From assembly GCA_036381195.1 (NCBI GenBank), contig DASVDH010000127.1, forward strand, positions 62,001 to 126,000: DNA of 64,000 nucleotides, written 5' to 3'. The stretch's first letter is position 1. The number at the start of each line of letters is the position of its first letter. The notes below the pieces were generated by a model that ran no database searches, had not been told where the DNA came from, and worked only from the letters and a program-made list of their open reading frames with translations. Positions 49,499 through 58,416 of this stretch are shown here, one piece after another. The translations under genes and the position numbers were made by a program. This stretch comes from RSA9 sp036381195. GTDB lineage: Bacteria > Gemmatimonadota > Gemmatimonadetes > Longimicrobiales > RSA9.

Positions 49499-50674
49499 TC
49501 ACGCGCCGAGTGCGCGGACCACCTGCTCGAGGGCCGCGCGGTCTGGCACGCTGCCCTGCGCGATGCGCGCCGAGCCGCCGCCACGCCCGCCCGCCGCGGC
49601 CAGCGCCGCCTTGAGCGCCGCGCCAGCGTTCACGCCCGAATCCTCGGATGCCGCGAGCAGCAGGGCGGGCGGATCATCGACCGTTGCGACGAGCACGGCT
49701 TTCGGCAGCGCGGCGAACGCGTGCGCGAGTGCGCGGAACTCCTCGAGCCCGCCGGCGGCGCGCCGTTCGAAGACCCGGCGCACGCCGTCCGCGCCCGGCT
49801 GCGCCCGCTCGTAGAGCGCCCGTGCGCGGAAGCCGGCCAGCTCCTCTTCGGCGCGTCGGAGCGACGCGCGCAGCTCGCGCTCCCGCTCCCGCAGGCCGGC
49901 CACCAGCTCCGGCAGCTCCTCGGGCCGCGCGGAGGAGTCGAGCGCCAGCCGCTGGAGCAACACGCGATCCGCACGCGCGCCGCGGATGGCGCGGCGGCCG
50001 CAGAGGAACTCCACCCGCGCGTTGCCGCGCACCCGCTCGACGCCGCGGATCAGCACCGGGCCGATCTCCGCCGTGCCGCGCACGTGCGTTCCGCCGCACG
50101 CGCTGCGGTCCACGCCGTCGATCGTGACGATGCGGAGCACGCCGCTGCGCGCGGGCACCTTGCGGAGCGTGCTCGCCGCCTGCGCCGCGTCCTCGTAGGT
50201 CACGGTCACGGCGCGGCCCTCCCACACCAGCTCGTTGGCGCGCATCTCCGCCGCCGTCACCTGCTCCTCCTCGAGCGAGGGCGCCGCCAGGTCCAGCGTG
50301 GACGACTCGGCGCCGAAGTGCACGCTCGTCGTCTCGAGGCCGTACAGCTCCACGAACACCGCGGAGAGCAGGTGCTGCCCCGTGTGCTGCTGCATGTGGT
50401 CGAAGCGCCGCTCCGAGTCGACGCGGCCCTCCACCCGCGCGCCCGCGGCCAGCGACGCCGGCTCCGCCAGCACGTGCGCGATCCGTTCGCCCTCGTCCAC
50501 CACGTCCACCACGCGCACGCCGGCCAGCTCGCCCGTGTCGTGCGGCTGCCCGCCGGACGTGGGATAGAACGCGGTGCGGTCCAGGTACACGCGCCTGCCG
50601 CCCTCCGTCACCTCCGTGACGCGCGCGTCGAAGGCGCGGAGGTACGCGTCGTCGTAGTAGAGTCTCTTCGTCAT
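49499..50674 (-). CDS. AlaX-like alanyl-tRNA editing protein with DHHA1 domain
   Basis: 391 residues. N-terminal half as in the AlaRS/ThrRS second additional domain: TAFYPTSGGQPHDTG, the metal-binding HMQQHTGQHLL, then SACGGTHVRGTAEIGP with the Cys-x-x-x-His ligands. A coiled coil (LRERERELRASLRRAEEELA) and a DHHA1 domain (LAASEDSGVNAGAALKAALA, GGRGGGSARIAQG) follow. It hydrolyses mischarged Ser- or Gly-tRNA(Ala) in trans. No synthetase catalytic core is present, so it is a free-standing editing enzyme of the long AlaX type. A hexamer array lies 55 bases upstream of the ATG. Confidence 0.92.
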   Translation of the reverse strand: MTKRLYYDDAYLRAFDARVTEVTEGGRRVYLDRTAFYPTSGGQPHDTGELAGVRVVDVVDEGERIAHVLAEPASLAAGARVEGRVDSERRFDHMQQHTGQHLLSAVFVELYGLETTSVHFGAESSTLDLAAPSLEEEQVTAAEMRANELVWEGRAVTVTYEDAAQAASTLRKVPARSGVLRIVTIDGVDRSACGGTHVRGTAEIGPVLIRGVERVRGNARVEFLCGRRAIRGARADRVLLQRLALDSSARPEELPELVAGLRERERELRASLRRAEEELAGFRARALYERAQPGADGVRRVFERRAAGGLEEFRALAHAFAALPKAVLVATVDDPPALLLAASEDSGVNAGAALKAALAAAGGRGGGSARIAQGSVPDRAALEQVVRALGA

Positions 50675-50728
50675 GGTGCGACAATGTAGCGCGCGCGGGC
50701 CCGGCGGCCCACCCCGTGCCGGGCGTTC

Positions 50729-50779
50729 ACGTGTACGAGCACGAGTACGAGGACGAGTACGAGTACGAGTTACGAGCAC
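50729..50779. repeat. Hexamer array of (CTCGTA)n type upstream of the AlaX-like gene
   Basis: Plus strand: ACGTGT ACGAGC ACGAGT, then ACGAGG ACGAGT ACGAGT ACGAGT T ACGAGC. Read on the minus strand, in the direction of the AlaX-like gene, it is CTCGTA with variants. The near edge is 55 bases from that start codon; the divergent DUF885 gene starts 167 bases away on the other side. Confidence 0.85.
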
Positions 50780-50945
50780 AGGGACGGGGCCCTAGCGTGC
50801 CCTCGGCCCGTGTCGTGCGGCGCGGGTGGGTCGGCCGGGTGGGGCTGAGGACCGGCGCGGCCCGCCCGCCTCGCGGGTCTCGTCTTCCGCGCCGCGCACC
50901 GGCGCCGTACAATGCGCCCGACCCGACCCGCCGAAAGGAGCCGTC

Positions 50946-52892
50946 ATGATGCGCGCACGCGTTCCCGGACCTCGCCTCCGCTGCGGCGCCGCTCGCGCCG
51001 CGCTCGCGCTCGCCGCCGGCCTCGCCCCCGCCCTCGCCCCCGCTCCCGCCCCGGCCCAGGGGAGGGCAGGGGCGGAGGGCCAGGCCATCGTGCCGCCGCT
51101 CGCGCCGCTCGTCGCCGCGCCCGCCAGCGAGCTGCGCGACGTCGTCGAGCGCTACGCCGCCGACCGCGCCGCGCTGCTCCGCCGCTACGACGCCGAGTAC
51201 TCGCCCGAGCGCCGGCAGCGGCTCCGCGACTTCTACCAGGCGTGGCAGGCGCGGCTGCGCGAGCTGGACTTCGATCGCCTCGGCGTCGAAGGCCGCATCG
51301 ACTACGTGCTCCTCGACCACGAGCTGCGCTACCAGCTCGCGCTGCTCGACCGCGAAGAGGCGATGCTCGCCGAGATGCAGCCGCTGCTGCCCTTCGCACC
51401 CACGATCCTCGCGCTGCACGACGCGCGGCGCCGACGCGAGCCCGCGGATGCCCGCGCCGCCGCGGACACGCTCGCCGCACTGCTCCGCGCGATCGAACAG
51501 GCGCGCGAGGCGGCCGCCGCCCTGGCAGCGCGACCCGCGCCGCACGACGGCGCGCGCTCGGCCGCGGCGGGCGGCGATTCGGACCGCACGGCCGCGGCGG
51601 GCGCCCGCAAGGCCGCCGCTGCCGCCGGCGCCCGCAAGGCCGCGAGCGACGACGACGCGCGCGCACGCCGATCGCGCATCGTCGCCTTCCGCGCCGCCAA
51701 CACGCTCGACGACCTGCGCAACACGCTCCAGCGCTGGCACCGCTTCCACGCGGGCTACGACCCGCTCTTCACGTGGTGGACTGCGGATCCCTATCGGCGC
51801 GTGGACTCCGCCCTCGTCGCCTACGGCAAGGTCCTGCGCCGCGACCTCGCCGGCATCCGCGAGGGCGAGCCCGAGCCCATCATCGGCGACCCGATCGGCG
51901 CAGCCGGCATGGCCGCGGACCTCGCGCACGAGATGATCCCCTACTCGCCCGAGGAGCTGATCAGGATCGCGGAGCGCGAGTTCGCCTGGTGCGAGGCCGA
52001 GATGCGCAAGGCCGCCCGCGAGATGGGCTTCGGCGACGACTGGAAGGCCGCGCTCGAGAAGGTCAAGACGCTGCACGTCCCGCCCGGCCAGCAGCCCACC
52101 CTCGTCCGCGACCTCGCCTACGAGGCCGTGGCGTTCGTGAAGGAACGCGACCTCGTGACCATCCCGCCGCTCGCCGAGGAGATCTGGCGCATCGAGATGA
52201 TGTCGCCCGAGCGGCAGCGCGTGGCGCCTTTCTTCCTCGGAGGCGAGGTCATCCTGGTCTCGTTCCCCACGGACGGCATGAGCCACGAGGAGAAGCTCAT
52301 GAGCATGCGCGGCAACAACATCCACTTCTCGCGCGCGACGGTCCACCACGAGCTGATCCCCGGCCATCACCTCCAGGGCTTCATGACCAGCCGGTACAAC
52401 TCGCACCGGCGCGTCTTCGCCACGCCGTTCTGGACCGAGGGGTGGTCGCTGTACTGGGAGATGCTGCTCTGGGACCTCGGCTTCCCGAAGACGCCGGAGG
52501 ATCGCGTCGGCATGCTCTTCTGGCGCGCTCACCGCGCGGCGCGCATCATGTTCTCGCTCGGCGTCCACCTCGGCACGATGACGCCCGACGAGGCCATCGA
52601 GTTGCTCGTCGAACGCGTCGGCCACGAGCGCGCGAACGCCGAGGCCGAGGTCCGCCGCTCGTTCAACGGCACCTACCCGCCCCTCTACCAGGCCGCCTAC
52701 ATGATCGGCGGCCTCCAGATCCGCGCACTGTACAAGGAGCTGGTCGAGACCGGCCGCGTGACCGCGCGCGAGTTCCACGACGCGATCCTCCGGGGCGGCC
52801 GCATGCCCATCGAGATGGTGCGTGCGCGACTCAGGGGCGAGCTGTTGCCGCGCGACTACACCGCACGCTGGCGCTTCGCGGGCGACCCGTAG
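50946..52892 (+). CDS. DUF885-family secreted zinc metallopeptidase
   Basis: 648 residues; ATG preceded by AAAGGAG. Signal peptide to about 35 (ALALAAGLAPALAPAPAPAQ). Mostly helical. The zinc site is HHELIPGHHLQGF near residue 465, the H-E-x-x-x-G-H form typical of DUF885 (M32/M3-like fold), with the downstream EGWSLYWEMLLWDLG glutamate ligand region. Residues 185-245 are a low-complexity Ala/Arg insertion. It degrades peptides in the periplasm. Monocistronic; a palindromic hairpin lies after the stop. Confidence 0.9.
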   Translation: MMRARVPGPRLRCGAARAALALAAGLAPALAPAPAPAQGRAGAEGQAIVPPLAPLVAAPASELRDVVERYAADRAALLRRYDAEYSPERRQRLRDFYQAWQARLRELDFDRLGVEGRIDYVLLDHELRYQLALLDREEAMLAEMQPLLPFAPTILALHDARRRREPADARAAADTLAALLRAIEQAREAAAALAARPAPHDGARSAAAGGDSDRTAAAGARKAAAAAGARKAASDDDARARRSRIVAFRAANTLDDLRNTLQRWHRFHAGYDPLFTWWTADPYRRVDSALVAYGKVLRRDLAGIREGEPEPIIGDPIGAAGMAADLAHEMIPYSPEELIRIAEREFAWCEAEMRKAAREMGFGDDWKAALEKVKTLHVPPGQQPTLVRDLAYEAVAFVKERDLVTIPPLAEEIWRIEMMSPERQRVAPFFLGGEVILVSFPTDGMSHEEKLMSMRGNNIHFSRATVHHELIPGHHLQGFMTSRYNSHRRVFATPFWTEGWSLYWEMLLWDLGFPKTPEDRVGMLFWRAHRAARIMFSLGVHLGTMTPDEAIELLVERVGHERANAEAEVRRSFNGTYPPLYQAAYMIGGLQIRALYKELVETGRVTAREFHDAILRGGRMPIEMVRARLRGELLPRDYTARWRFAGDP

Positions 52893-52929
52893 CCGCCCCG
52901 CCCTGGCCCCGCCCCGGGCCGGGGCGAGG

Positions 52930-52966
52930 GCCCCCGCCGCCCGGGCCCCTCTGCCCGGGCGGGGGC
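52930..52966 (+). terminator. GC-rich hairpin after the DUF885 gene
   Basis: GCCCCC (52930) and GCCCGGGC (52939-52946) pair with GCCCGGGC (52953-52960) and GGGGGC (52961-52966), with a three-base bulge and a six-base loop. No T-run follows. Also CCCCGCCCCGGGCCGGGGC just before. Confidence 0.45.
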
Positions 52967-53075
52967 GGCGGACGACCCCGGGGCGCGGGGACGTGACGTG
53001 CCCCGGCACCCGGGCAGGGCGAGGGGGTCGGCGGGCGGGCTCCGCCGGGGTGCTGACGGGCGCGCGGCGGCGGCC

Positions 53076-53126
53076 TTGCGGTTTGTCCGAGAACGGACTA
53101 TATTGACGCCGACATCCGTATTCGGA
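53076..53126 (+). promoter_or_regulatory. Promoter with two TCCG-N4-CGGA operators of the Xre-RES operon
   Basis: -35 TTGCGG (53076-53081), 17 bases, -10 TATATT (53099-53104). GTCCG-AGAA-CGGAC (53085-53098) sits in the spacer and TCCG-TATT-CGGA (53115-53126) just downstream of the -10, 29 bases centre to centre (about three helix turns). The operators are likely bound by the antitoxin. The leader to the GTG start is only about 25 bases, with GGAG before it. Confidence 0.75.
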
Positions 53127-53133
53127 GCGACCC

Positions 53134-53538
53134 GTGCACTCTCCCTCCGCCACAGCCACACCGTTGCCGGACCGCGAGACCGCTGGCCCCGCGCTCCGGG
53201 CGTTTTTCCGTATTGCGGAGCTGTGGCGCCTCTCCGTGGACGAGCAGATCCGGCTGCTGGGCAGCCCATCGCGCTCGACGTACTTCAAGTGGAAGAAGGA
53301 GGGGGTGAGACAGTTGCCGCGGGACACGCTGGAGCGGATCTCCTACATCCTCGGCATCTACAAGGCACTGCAGATCCTGCTGCCGGACCCGGAGGCGGCG
53401 GACGCGTGGGTGCGCAAGCCGAACGCGGCGCCGTTGTTCGGGGGGCGCTCCGCGCTCGAGCGCATGCTTTCCGGCAACGTGGCGGATCTGTACGTGGTCC
53501 GGCAGTACCTGGACGCGCAGCTCGGCGGCTGGGCGTAG
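53134..53538 (+). CDS. Xre/ParS-type antitoxin of a RES toxin-antitoxin system
   Basis: 134 residues, GTG start. The N-terminal half is a Xre-like HTH: FFRIAELWRLSVDEQIRLLG, then SPSRSTYFKWKKEGVRQLPR. The C-terminal half is the MbcA/ParS/Xre toxin-binding domain: RISYILGIYKALQILLPDPE, AADAWVRKPNAAPLFGGRSA and LERMLSGNVADLYVVRQYLD. It neutralises the RES protein encoded seven bases downstream and should repress the operon through the palindromes upstream. Intact length and motifs. Confidence 0.93.
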   Translation: MHSPSATATPLPDRETAGPALRAFFRIAELWRLSVDEQIRLLGSPSRSTYFKWKKEGVRQLPRDTLERISYILGIYKALQILLPDPEAADAWVRKPNAAPLFGGRSALERMLSGNVADLYVVRQYLDAQLGGWA

Positions 53539-53545
53539 CAAGCTG

Positions 53546-54256
53546 GTGGAAGCGTTGCTGTTCGACGGCCCGTTCGAGGTGCCGGTCCGACGGGTGCGCT
53601 GGGCCCGCGCGATCCGGGTCATCCCGAGCCGCTACCCCCCGGTGGACCTCTACGCGCGGATCGCGCCGGCGGAGGACTTCGCTGCCCTGGAGGAAGTCGA
53701 AGCCCTGACGAACGACCGGCTGCGGGCCGAGGCGGGCGTGCTCGCGCTGGTCCCGCCGGAGGAGCGCGTGTACGGCCCGGGCTCCGCCTACATCATGGCG
53801 CCGTTCGCGCACCCGAACCCGGCGGGCAGCCGGTTCGGGGACGGGACGTACGGCGTGCTGTACGTGGCGCGGGACCGCGCGACGGCGGTCGCGGAGACGC
53901 GCTACCATCGTGCGAGGTTCCTCTCGTACACCAACGAGCCGCCCATGGAGATCGAGATGCGCGTCCTGGAGCTGAAGCTCCAGGCCGGGTTGCACGACCT
54001 CCGCGGCATGCGCGAGGTGCTGCCCGCGGTCTACGATCCCGATGACTACAGTGCCTCGCAGCGGCTGGGCCGGCGGTTGCGGGACGCAGGGTCGTGGGGC
54101 GTGGCGTACGACAGCGTGCGGCGCGCGGGCGGCGAGTGCGCCGCGGTGTTCCGGCCGCGCGCGGTCTCGGAGTGCCGGCAGGCGGAGCACCTGGTGTACG
54201 TGTGGGACGGGCGCGAGATCGTGGAGGTCTACGAGAAGCGGCTGTACAGGCCGTAG
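53546..54256 (+). CDS. RES-domain toxin (NAD+-targeting)
   Basis: 236 residues, GTG start eight bases after the antitoxin stop. RES core: the Arg motif is in RVIPSRYPP, the Glu in AVAETRYHRARFL, and FGDGTYGVLYVARDRA lies before it; the Ser is probably in YSASQRLGRRLRDAGSWGVA. RES toxins degrade NAD+ or ADP-ribosylate targets. The protein is somewhat longer than the average RES protein (about 150-230), with an N-terminal extension EALLFDGPFEVPVRRVRW. Catalytic residues look complete, so the system is presumably active. Confidence 0.9.
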   Translation: MEALLFDGPFEVPVRRVRWARAIRVIPSRYPPVDLYARIAPAEDFAALEEVEALTNDRLRAEAGVLALVPPEERVYGPGSAYIMAPFAHPNPAGSRFGDGTYGVLYVARDRATAVAETRYHRARFLSYTNEPPMEIEMRVLELKLQAGLHDLRGMREVLPAVYDPDDYSASQRLGRRLRDAGSWGVAYDSVRRAGGECAAVFRPRAVSECRQAEHLVYVWDGREIVEVYEKRLYRP

Positions 54257-54304
54257 GCGCTCAGGGCGCTTCCGTCCACCGTCCTCACCACGCCGGCCGG
54301 CCGA

Positions 54305-55468
54305 TCACGGAGAGGACGCCGCCGGGCAGGCGCCGCGGCACTTCGCCGCGACCAGGAGGTCCAGCACCTCGAGGTACTCCTCGTGGGTGACGCGGCGGCC
54401 TCTGCCGGGGCGGGTCTTGTGCGCGACCACGAGGTCCAGCTCGGGGACGACGGTGATGTGCTGGCCATAGGCGCCGAGGCCGGTGTACGCGCCCCGGTAC
54501 ACGCCCTCCGCGGCCTCGCCATCGAACACCCACCAGAGATAGCCGTAACCGAAGCGGCCGCGGCGCCGCTCCGGCGGGTTCATCTCGCTGACGGGCGTGA
54601 TGGCACGCGTGCTCTCGTGCACCCACTCGCGCGGCACGATCTGGCGGCCGGCCCAGTTGCCCTCGCGGAGCATCAGGTAGCCGATGCGCGCCATGTCGCG
54701 GGTGGAGAGGTGCATGTGGTAGGCGAGATGGATGGACCGCGTGGTGTCGCCGCTGAGGCGGTGGATCGAGCGGTCGAAGTCCTGCATGCCGATGGGGCGG
54801 GCGAGTTCCTCCTCCAGCGCGTCGTAGATGCTCTTGCCGGTGAACTGCGTGAAGATGGTGCCGAGCGCGTTGAAGTCCCAGTTGTTGTACAGGTAGTATT
54901 CGCCCGGCGCCTTCGAGCCGCGGGGCGGTGCGCTGGCCAGGTCGTCTCCGCCGTTGGACGCGGGGTGGTAGATGCCCGAGCGCGCGGTGAGCAGGTGGCG
55001 CACCGTGGCCTGCCTTTCCCGGTCCGTGAGGCCGCCGCGGTCGTCGATCCCGAGCTCGGCGAGCGTGGCGTCGAGGTCGACGACGCCGCGGTCCACGTAG
55101 ATGCCGTAGAGCATGGACAGGACGCTCTTGCGCACGGAGGCGATGTAACTGACGGCGGAGACGTCGCCGTACTCCATGAGGACTCGCCCGCCGACGACGG
55201 CCATGAAGCCCGTGGTCGCCATGGTCGAGAGCTTCTGGCGCACCGCCTCGAGCCCGGCGCTGGACCAGCCGACGCTCTCGGGATCCCGGATGCGCTCCCA
55301 CTCCGCGCCGGGGTATACGGCGCTGGTGGCGGGCGCCGTAGCGACCGCCGGCTCGTGGATGGCGGTCGCGGTGCCGCAGCCGACCACGAGGGCGAGGGCG
55401 GCCGGCAGGACGATGGACTGGCGGAGGCGCGTGGGGACGCGGATGAAGAAGGGTCTCCGGGGCGACAT
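54305..55468 (-). CDS. Lipoprotein serine hydrolase (class C beta-lactamase fold)
   Basis: 387 residues. Lipobox in ALALVVGCGTAT. Catalytic motif SVRKS (Ser-x-x-Lys) in YIASVRKSVLSMLYG, Tyr motif YNNWDFNALG, and a third motif region YTGLGAYGQHITVVPELD in which the usual KTG is replaced by the Gly-Gln-His type. Likely a D-aminopeptidase or esterase-like hydrolase of the envelope. It ends close after the RES gene, convergent to it. The start at MSPRRPFFIR is preferred because the upstream frame lacks a ribosome site. Confidence 0.88.
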   Translation of the reverse strand: MSPRRPFFIRVPTRLRQSIVLPAALALVVGCGTATAIHEPAVATAPATSAVYPGAEWERIRDPESVGWSSAGLEAVRQKLSTMATTGFMAVVGGRVLMEYGDVSAVSYIASVRKSVLSMLYGIYVDRGVVDLDATLAELGIDDRGGLTDRERQATVRHLLTARSGIYHPASNGGDDLASAPPRGSKAPGEYYLYNNWDFNALGTIFTQFTGKSIYDALEEELARPIGMQDFDRSIHRLSGDTTRSIHLAYHMHLSTRDMARIGYLMLREGNWAGRQIVPREWVHESTRAITPVSEMNPPERRRGRFGYGYLWWVFDGEAAEGVYRGAYTGLGAYGQHITVVPELDLVVAHKTRPGRGRRVTHEEYLEVLDLLVAAKCRGACPAASSP

Positions 55469-55573
55469 CGCGTTCACCGGGTGCGTGTAGCGGGTGGAGG
55501 AAAGCAACGTGGTGGATTCGACAACCGTAGGAATAGCGCCGGGCGCGGCGCGGCGCAACGTGGGGGGTGCGCG

Positions 55574-57058
55574 GTGAGCGCGGCCGGCTCGTTCCAGCCG
55601 GGTCCCGCGGCCGCGGAGCTCGGCGGGCGGGACCGCGCGCTGGCGCTCGCCGGCGTGCTGGCCGCGCTGCTGCTGTCCGGGCTGGATCAGACGATCGTCG
55701 CGACGGCGGGCCCGGCGATCCAGCGCAGCCTGCGAATCCCCGCAGGACTGTACGCGTGGCTCACGACGGCCTACCTGGTCGCCTCGACGGTGGTGCTGCC
55801 GATCTGGGGCAAGCTATCCGACCTGTACGGCCGCAAGCCGGTCCTGGTCGCGGGCGTGGCGATCTTCCTCGCCGGCTCGCTGCTCGCGGGTCTCTCCCCG
55901 GGCACGCTGGTCCTGCTCGTCGCGCGGGCCGTGCAGGGTCTGGGCGCGGCGTGCCTCTTCACGAGCGCGCTCGCCGTGATCGGCGATCTCTTCCCGCCGC
56001 CCCAGCGCGCCAGGTACATGGGGCTGATCGGCGGCGTGATGGGCGTCTCGAGCGTGATCGGCCCGCTGGCGGGCGGCATCATCACGGACACGCTCGGCTG
56101 GAACTGGGTGTTCTTCATCAACCTGCCGATCGGCGGGGTGGCGCTCTGGTTCATCATCACGCGCATGCCGCGGCTCGGGGCGCGGCGGGGCGACGCGCGC
56201 GTGGACGTGGCGGGCGCGGCCTGGCTGCTCGCCGCCGTGGTGCCGCTCCTCTTCGCGCTGTCAGGGGGCGCGAGCCGGGCCGCGTCCCTCGCGCTGGGCG
56301 CCGCAGGCGTAGTCGGGCTCGTCGTGTTCGTCCGGGCCGAGCGGCGCGCCGAGGATCCCATCCTGGACCTCCGCCTGTTCCGGCGGCGCGAGGTCGTCCT
56401 GCCGCTGGCGGCGATGTTCGTGCTGGGCGCCGCGTTCCTGTTCAGCATGATCTTCCTCCCGCTCTACCTCGTGAACGTGGCGGGCGTCTCGGCCACGGGC
56501 GCGGGGCTCACCATGCTCCCGCTCACGCTGGGGATCGTGAGCGGGAGCGTCGGCAGCGGCCAGCTCGCGAGCCGGGTCGGGCACGCGCGGCGGATCCTGC
56601 TCGGCAGCCTGCTGCTCCAGATGCTGGCCTTCGCGCTCATGGGCTTCCTGCTGCGCCCGGACACCCCCCACGCCGTCGTGACGGCGCTGATGGTGCTGAT
56701 CGGGCTGGGGATGGGGCCGTCGCTGCCGCTGTTCACGCTGATGGTGCAGGACGCGGCGGGGGAGGAGAACCTCGGCGTCGCGTCGGCCGGCGCGAGGTTC
56801 TCGCGCATGCTCGGCCAGGTGATCGGTGTGACGATGTTCGGCGCTCTCTTCGCGGCACTGCTCGGCACGCCGCTCGCGCCGGGGGCGGCGGAGGGCGGCG
56901 CGGCGGCCACGGCGAACGGCGCGGCGGCCGCTTCCCCGGAGTACGCCCGGGCGCTGACCGCCGCGGTCGCGGGGCTCTACCGCGCGGGCATCGGCGTGGT
57001 GCTGGTCGGCTTCCTGCTGACGCTGCGCATCCCGGAGCAGCGGCTGCGGGGCGGGTGA
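55574..57058 (+). CDS. DHA2-family MFS drug exporter
   Basis: 494 residues from GTG 55574. Fourteen hydrophobic segments, as in EmrB/QacA-like exporters. Helix 1 carries LSGLDQTIVATAGPAI (motif D1), loop 2-3 has GKLSDLYGRKPVLV (motif A), helix 4 has RAVQGLGAACL (motif B) and helix 5 has GPLAGGIITDTLGWNWVFFI (motif C of antiporters). It exports lipophilic or cationic compounds by proton antiport. No TetR/MarR regulator is adjacent. A low-complexity Ala/Gly loop lies before the last helix. Confidence 0.93.
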   Translation: MSAAGSFQPGPAAAELGGRDRALALAGVLAALLLSGLDQTIVATAGPAIQRSLRIPAGLYAWLTTAYLVASTVVLPIWGKLSDLYGRKPVLVAGVAIFLAGSLLAGLSPGTLVLLVARAVQGLGAACLFTSALAVIGDLFPPPQRARYMGLIGGVMGVSSVIGPLAGGIITDTLGWNWVFFINLPIGGVALWFIITRMPRLGARRGDARVDVAGAAWLLAAVVPLLFALSGGASRAASLALGAAGVVGLVVFVRAERRAEDPILDLRLFRRREVVLPLAAMFVLGAAFLFSMIFLPLYLVNVAGVSATGAGLTMLPLTLGIVSGSVGSGQLASRVGHARRILLGSLLLQMLAFALMGFLLRPDTPHAVVTALMVLIGLGMGPSLPLFTLMVQDAAGEENLGVASAGARFSRMLGQVIGVTMFGALFAALLGTPLAPGAAEGGAAATANGAAAASPEYARALTAAVAGLYRAGIGVVLVGFLLTLRIPEQRLRGG

Positions 57059-57437
57059 GCGCGCCAGCGGGTGCGCTCGCACGCCGCTGACGTCGCACGC
57101 GCGTCCGCCGCCCCGGCGCTATCCTCGCCCAACGTTCCCGTCGTCCCGCGTGTCAGGAAAGAGAGGGGCGACGTCGTCGTTTCACCGCCAGGCGAGTTCC
57201 GGGCGTCCGGCCGGGCTCCCCACCAGCGCTCCTCCCGATCGCGCATCCGAGCCCGCGCCGGGCGCCCGTTCCGCTCCAACCCGCCGCGCGGCTGCCGGCC
57301 CGGCGTCCCGGCAATGCGAAAAGGTTGCGCGGTCGCGCCCGCATCGCGAAAGGGTTGCGCAATCGCGCGCCGGGCCCCATTCATACGCCCCCCGCGCGCG
57401 ACGAGGCGCGTAGCGCGAACGTCATCCGTGATCGGCC
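57059..57437. other. Intergenic region with a short tandem repeat
   Basis: 379 bases without a convincing frame. GCAATGCGAAAAGGTTGCGC (57311 on, followed by GGTCGCGC) is repeated at 57341-57368 as GCATCGCGAAAGGGTTGCGC then AATCGCGC. The repeat (period 30) lies about 70-130 bases upstream of the LysM protein gene and may include its control sites. Confidence 0.5.
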
Positions 57438-58349
57438 ATGCGTGGAGCCACGGCAGCGACCCTCGTCTCTCTCATCCTCTGTCTCCCCTCCGCAGGAAGT
57501 TCGCAGAGCTTACGTGGCTCCCCCGCGTCGCTCACGCGGCAGAACAGCCAGGCAAAGCGGCACGACTACACCTACCTCGAACGGCCGGAGGACGTGCGGC
57601 GGTTCGTCGAGCTGGGATTGCTGGTGCCCGTCGAGCCCAGCTCGGCGTTCGAGCTGGCCCGGGTCTCGTTCCCGTACGCCCGGCCCGAGGTGAAGCTGTT
57701 CCTGGAACGCCTGGGCAGGCAGTACGAGGCCGCGTGCGGCGAGAAGCTCGTCGTCACCAGCCTGGTCCGCCCGGTCACGCGCCAGCCGCGCAACGCGGCG
57801 GATCGATCGGTGCATCCCACCGGCATGGCGATCGACCTGCGGCGCAGCCACCGGAGATCGTGCCGCCGCTGGCTCGAGCGGGTGCTGCTGCAGCTCGAGG
57901 GGCGCCGCGTGCTCGAGGCGACGCGCGAGCGGCGGCCGCCCCACTACCACGTCGCGCTGTTCCCCAAACCCTACCTCCAGTACGTCGTGGCGCTGACGGG
58001 CACCGACGCCGCGAGCCTGCTCGCCGCGGCGAACGCCGTGCCGGCCTCCCGCGCGTCTGCCTCCGCGCGGGAAGGAGTGCGCATGGCGGCGGCCGCGGCT
58101 GGCCTGAGCGGCGATGTCACGGCAGAGCACGCGGTGGGGCTGGAAGACGCGGCGGAAGGCGAAGCGTCCGAGGGCCAGGAGATGGACGGGAGCGACGCCG
58201 TGGTGCTCTACCGCGTGCACCGCGGTGACAGTCTGTGGTCCATCGCCCGCCGCTTCGGCACCACCGTGGCGCGCCTCAAGGAAGAGAACGGGCTGACCTC
58301 GTCGAGACTCCTGCCGAAGCAGGTGCTGCGCGTCCCGGTCGAGAACTGA
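57438..58349 (+). CDS. DUF5715/M15-like cell-wall peptidase with C-terminal LysM
   Basis: 303 residues. Signal peptide (AATLVSLILCLPSAGSSQS). The middle part is homologous to the protein at 34099-34917: YARPEVKLFLERLGRQYEAA, VTSLVRPVTRQPRNAADRSV, HPTGMAIDLRRSHRR and PPHYHVALFPKPYLQYV. The SxHxxGxAxD and HYH motifs suggest metal-dependent D,D-peptidase activity. After a spacer (about 195-255) a LysM domain follows: YRVHRGDSLWSIARRFGTTV, ending in LPKQVLRVPVEN. LysM should hold it on peptidoglycan, whereas the paralogue uses a membrane helix. Confidence 0.82.
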   Translation: MRGATAATLVSLILCLPSAGSSQSLRGSPASLTRQNSQAKRHDYTYLERPEDVRRFVELGLLVPVEPSSAFELARVSFPYARPEVKLFLERLGRQYEAACGEKLVVTSLVRPVTRQPRNAADRSVHPTGMAIDLRRSHRRSCRRWLERVLLQLEGRRVLEATRERRPPHYHVALFPKPYLQYVVALTGTDAASLLAAANAVPASRASASAREGVRMAAAAAGLSGDVTAEHAVGLEDAAEGEASEGQEMDGSDAVVLYRVHRGDSLWSIARRFGTTVARLKEENGLTSSRLLPKQVLRVPVEN

Positions 58350-58416
58350 CGCGATTCGGGCAGGCGCGCCGTGCTGCGGGTCCACAGCGGCACGCGCGCG
58401 GCGCGCTGGCGGGCTC

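Noticed and set aside
54383..55573. In-frame extension of the DHA2 exporter by nearly 400 codons upstream
   Set aside because: The extension is antisense to the serine hydrolase gene and has no membrane or domain features; GTG 55574 gives the normal family start.
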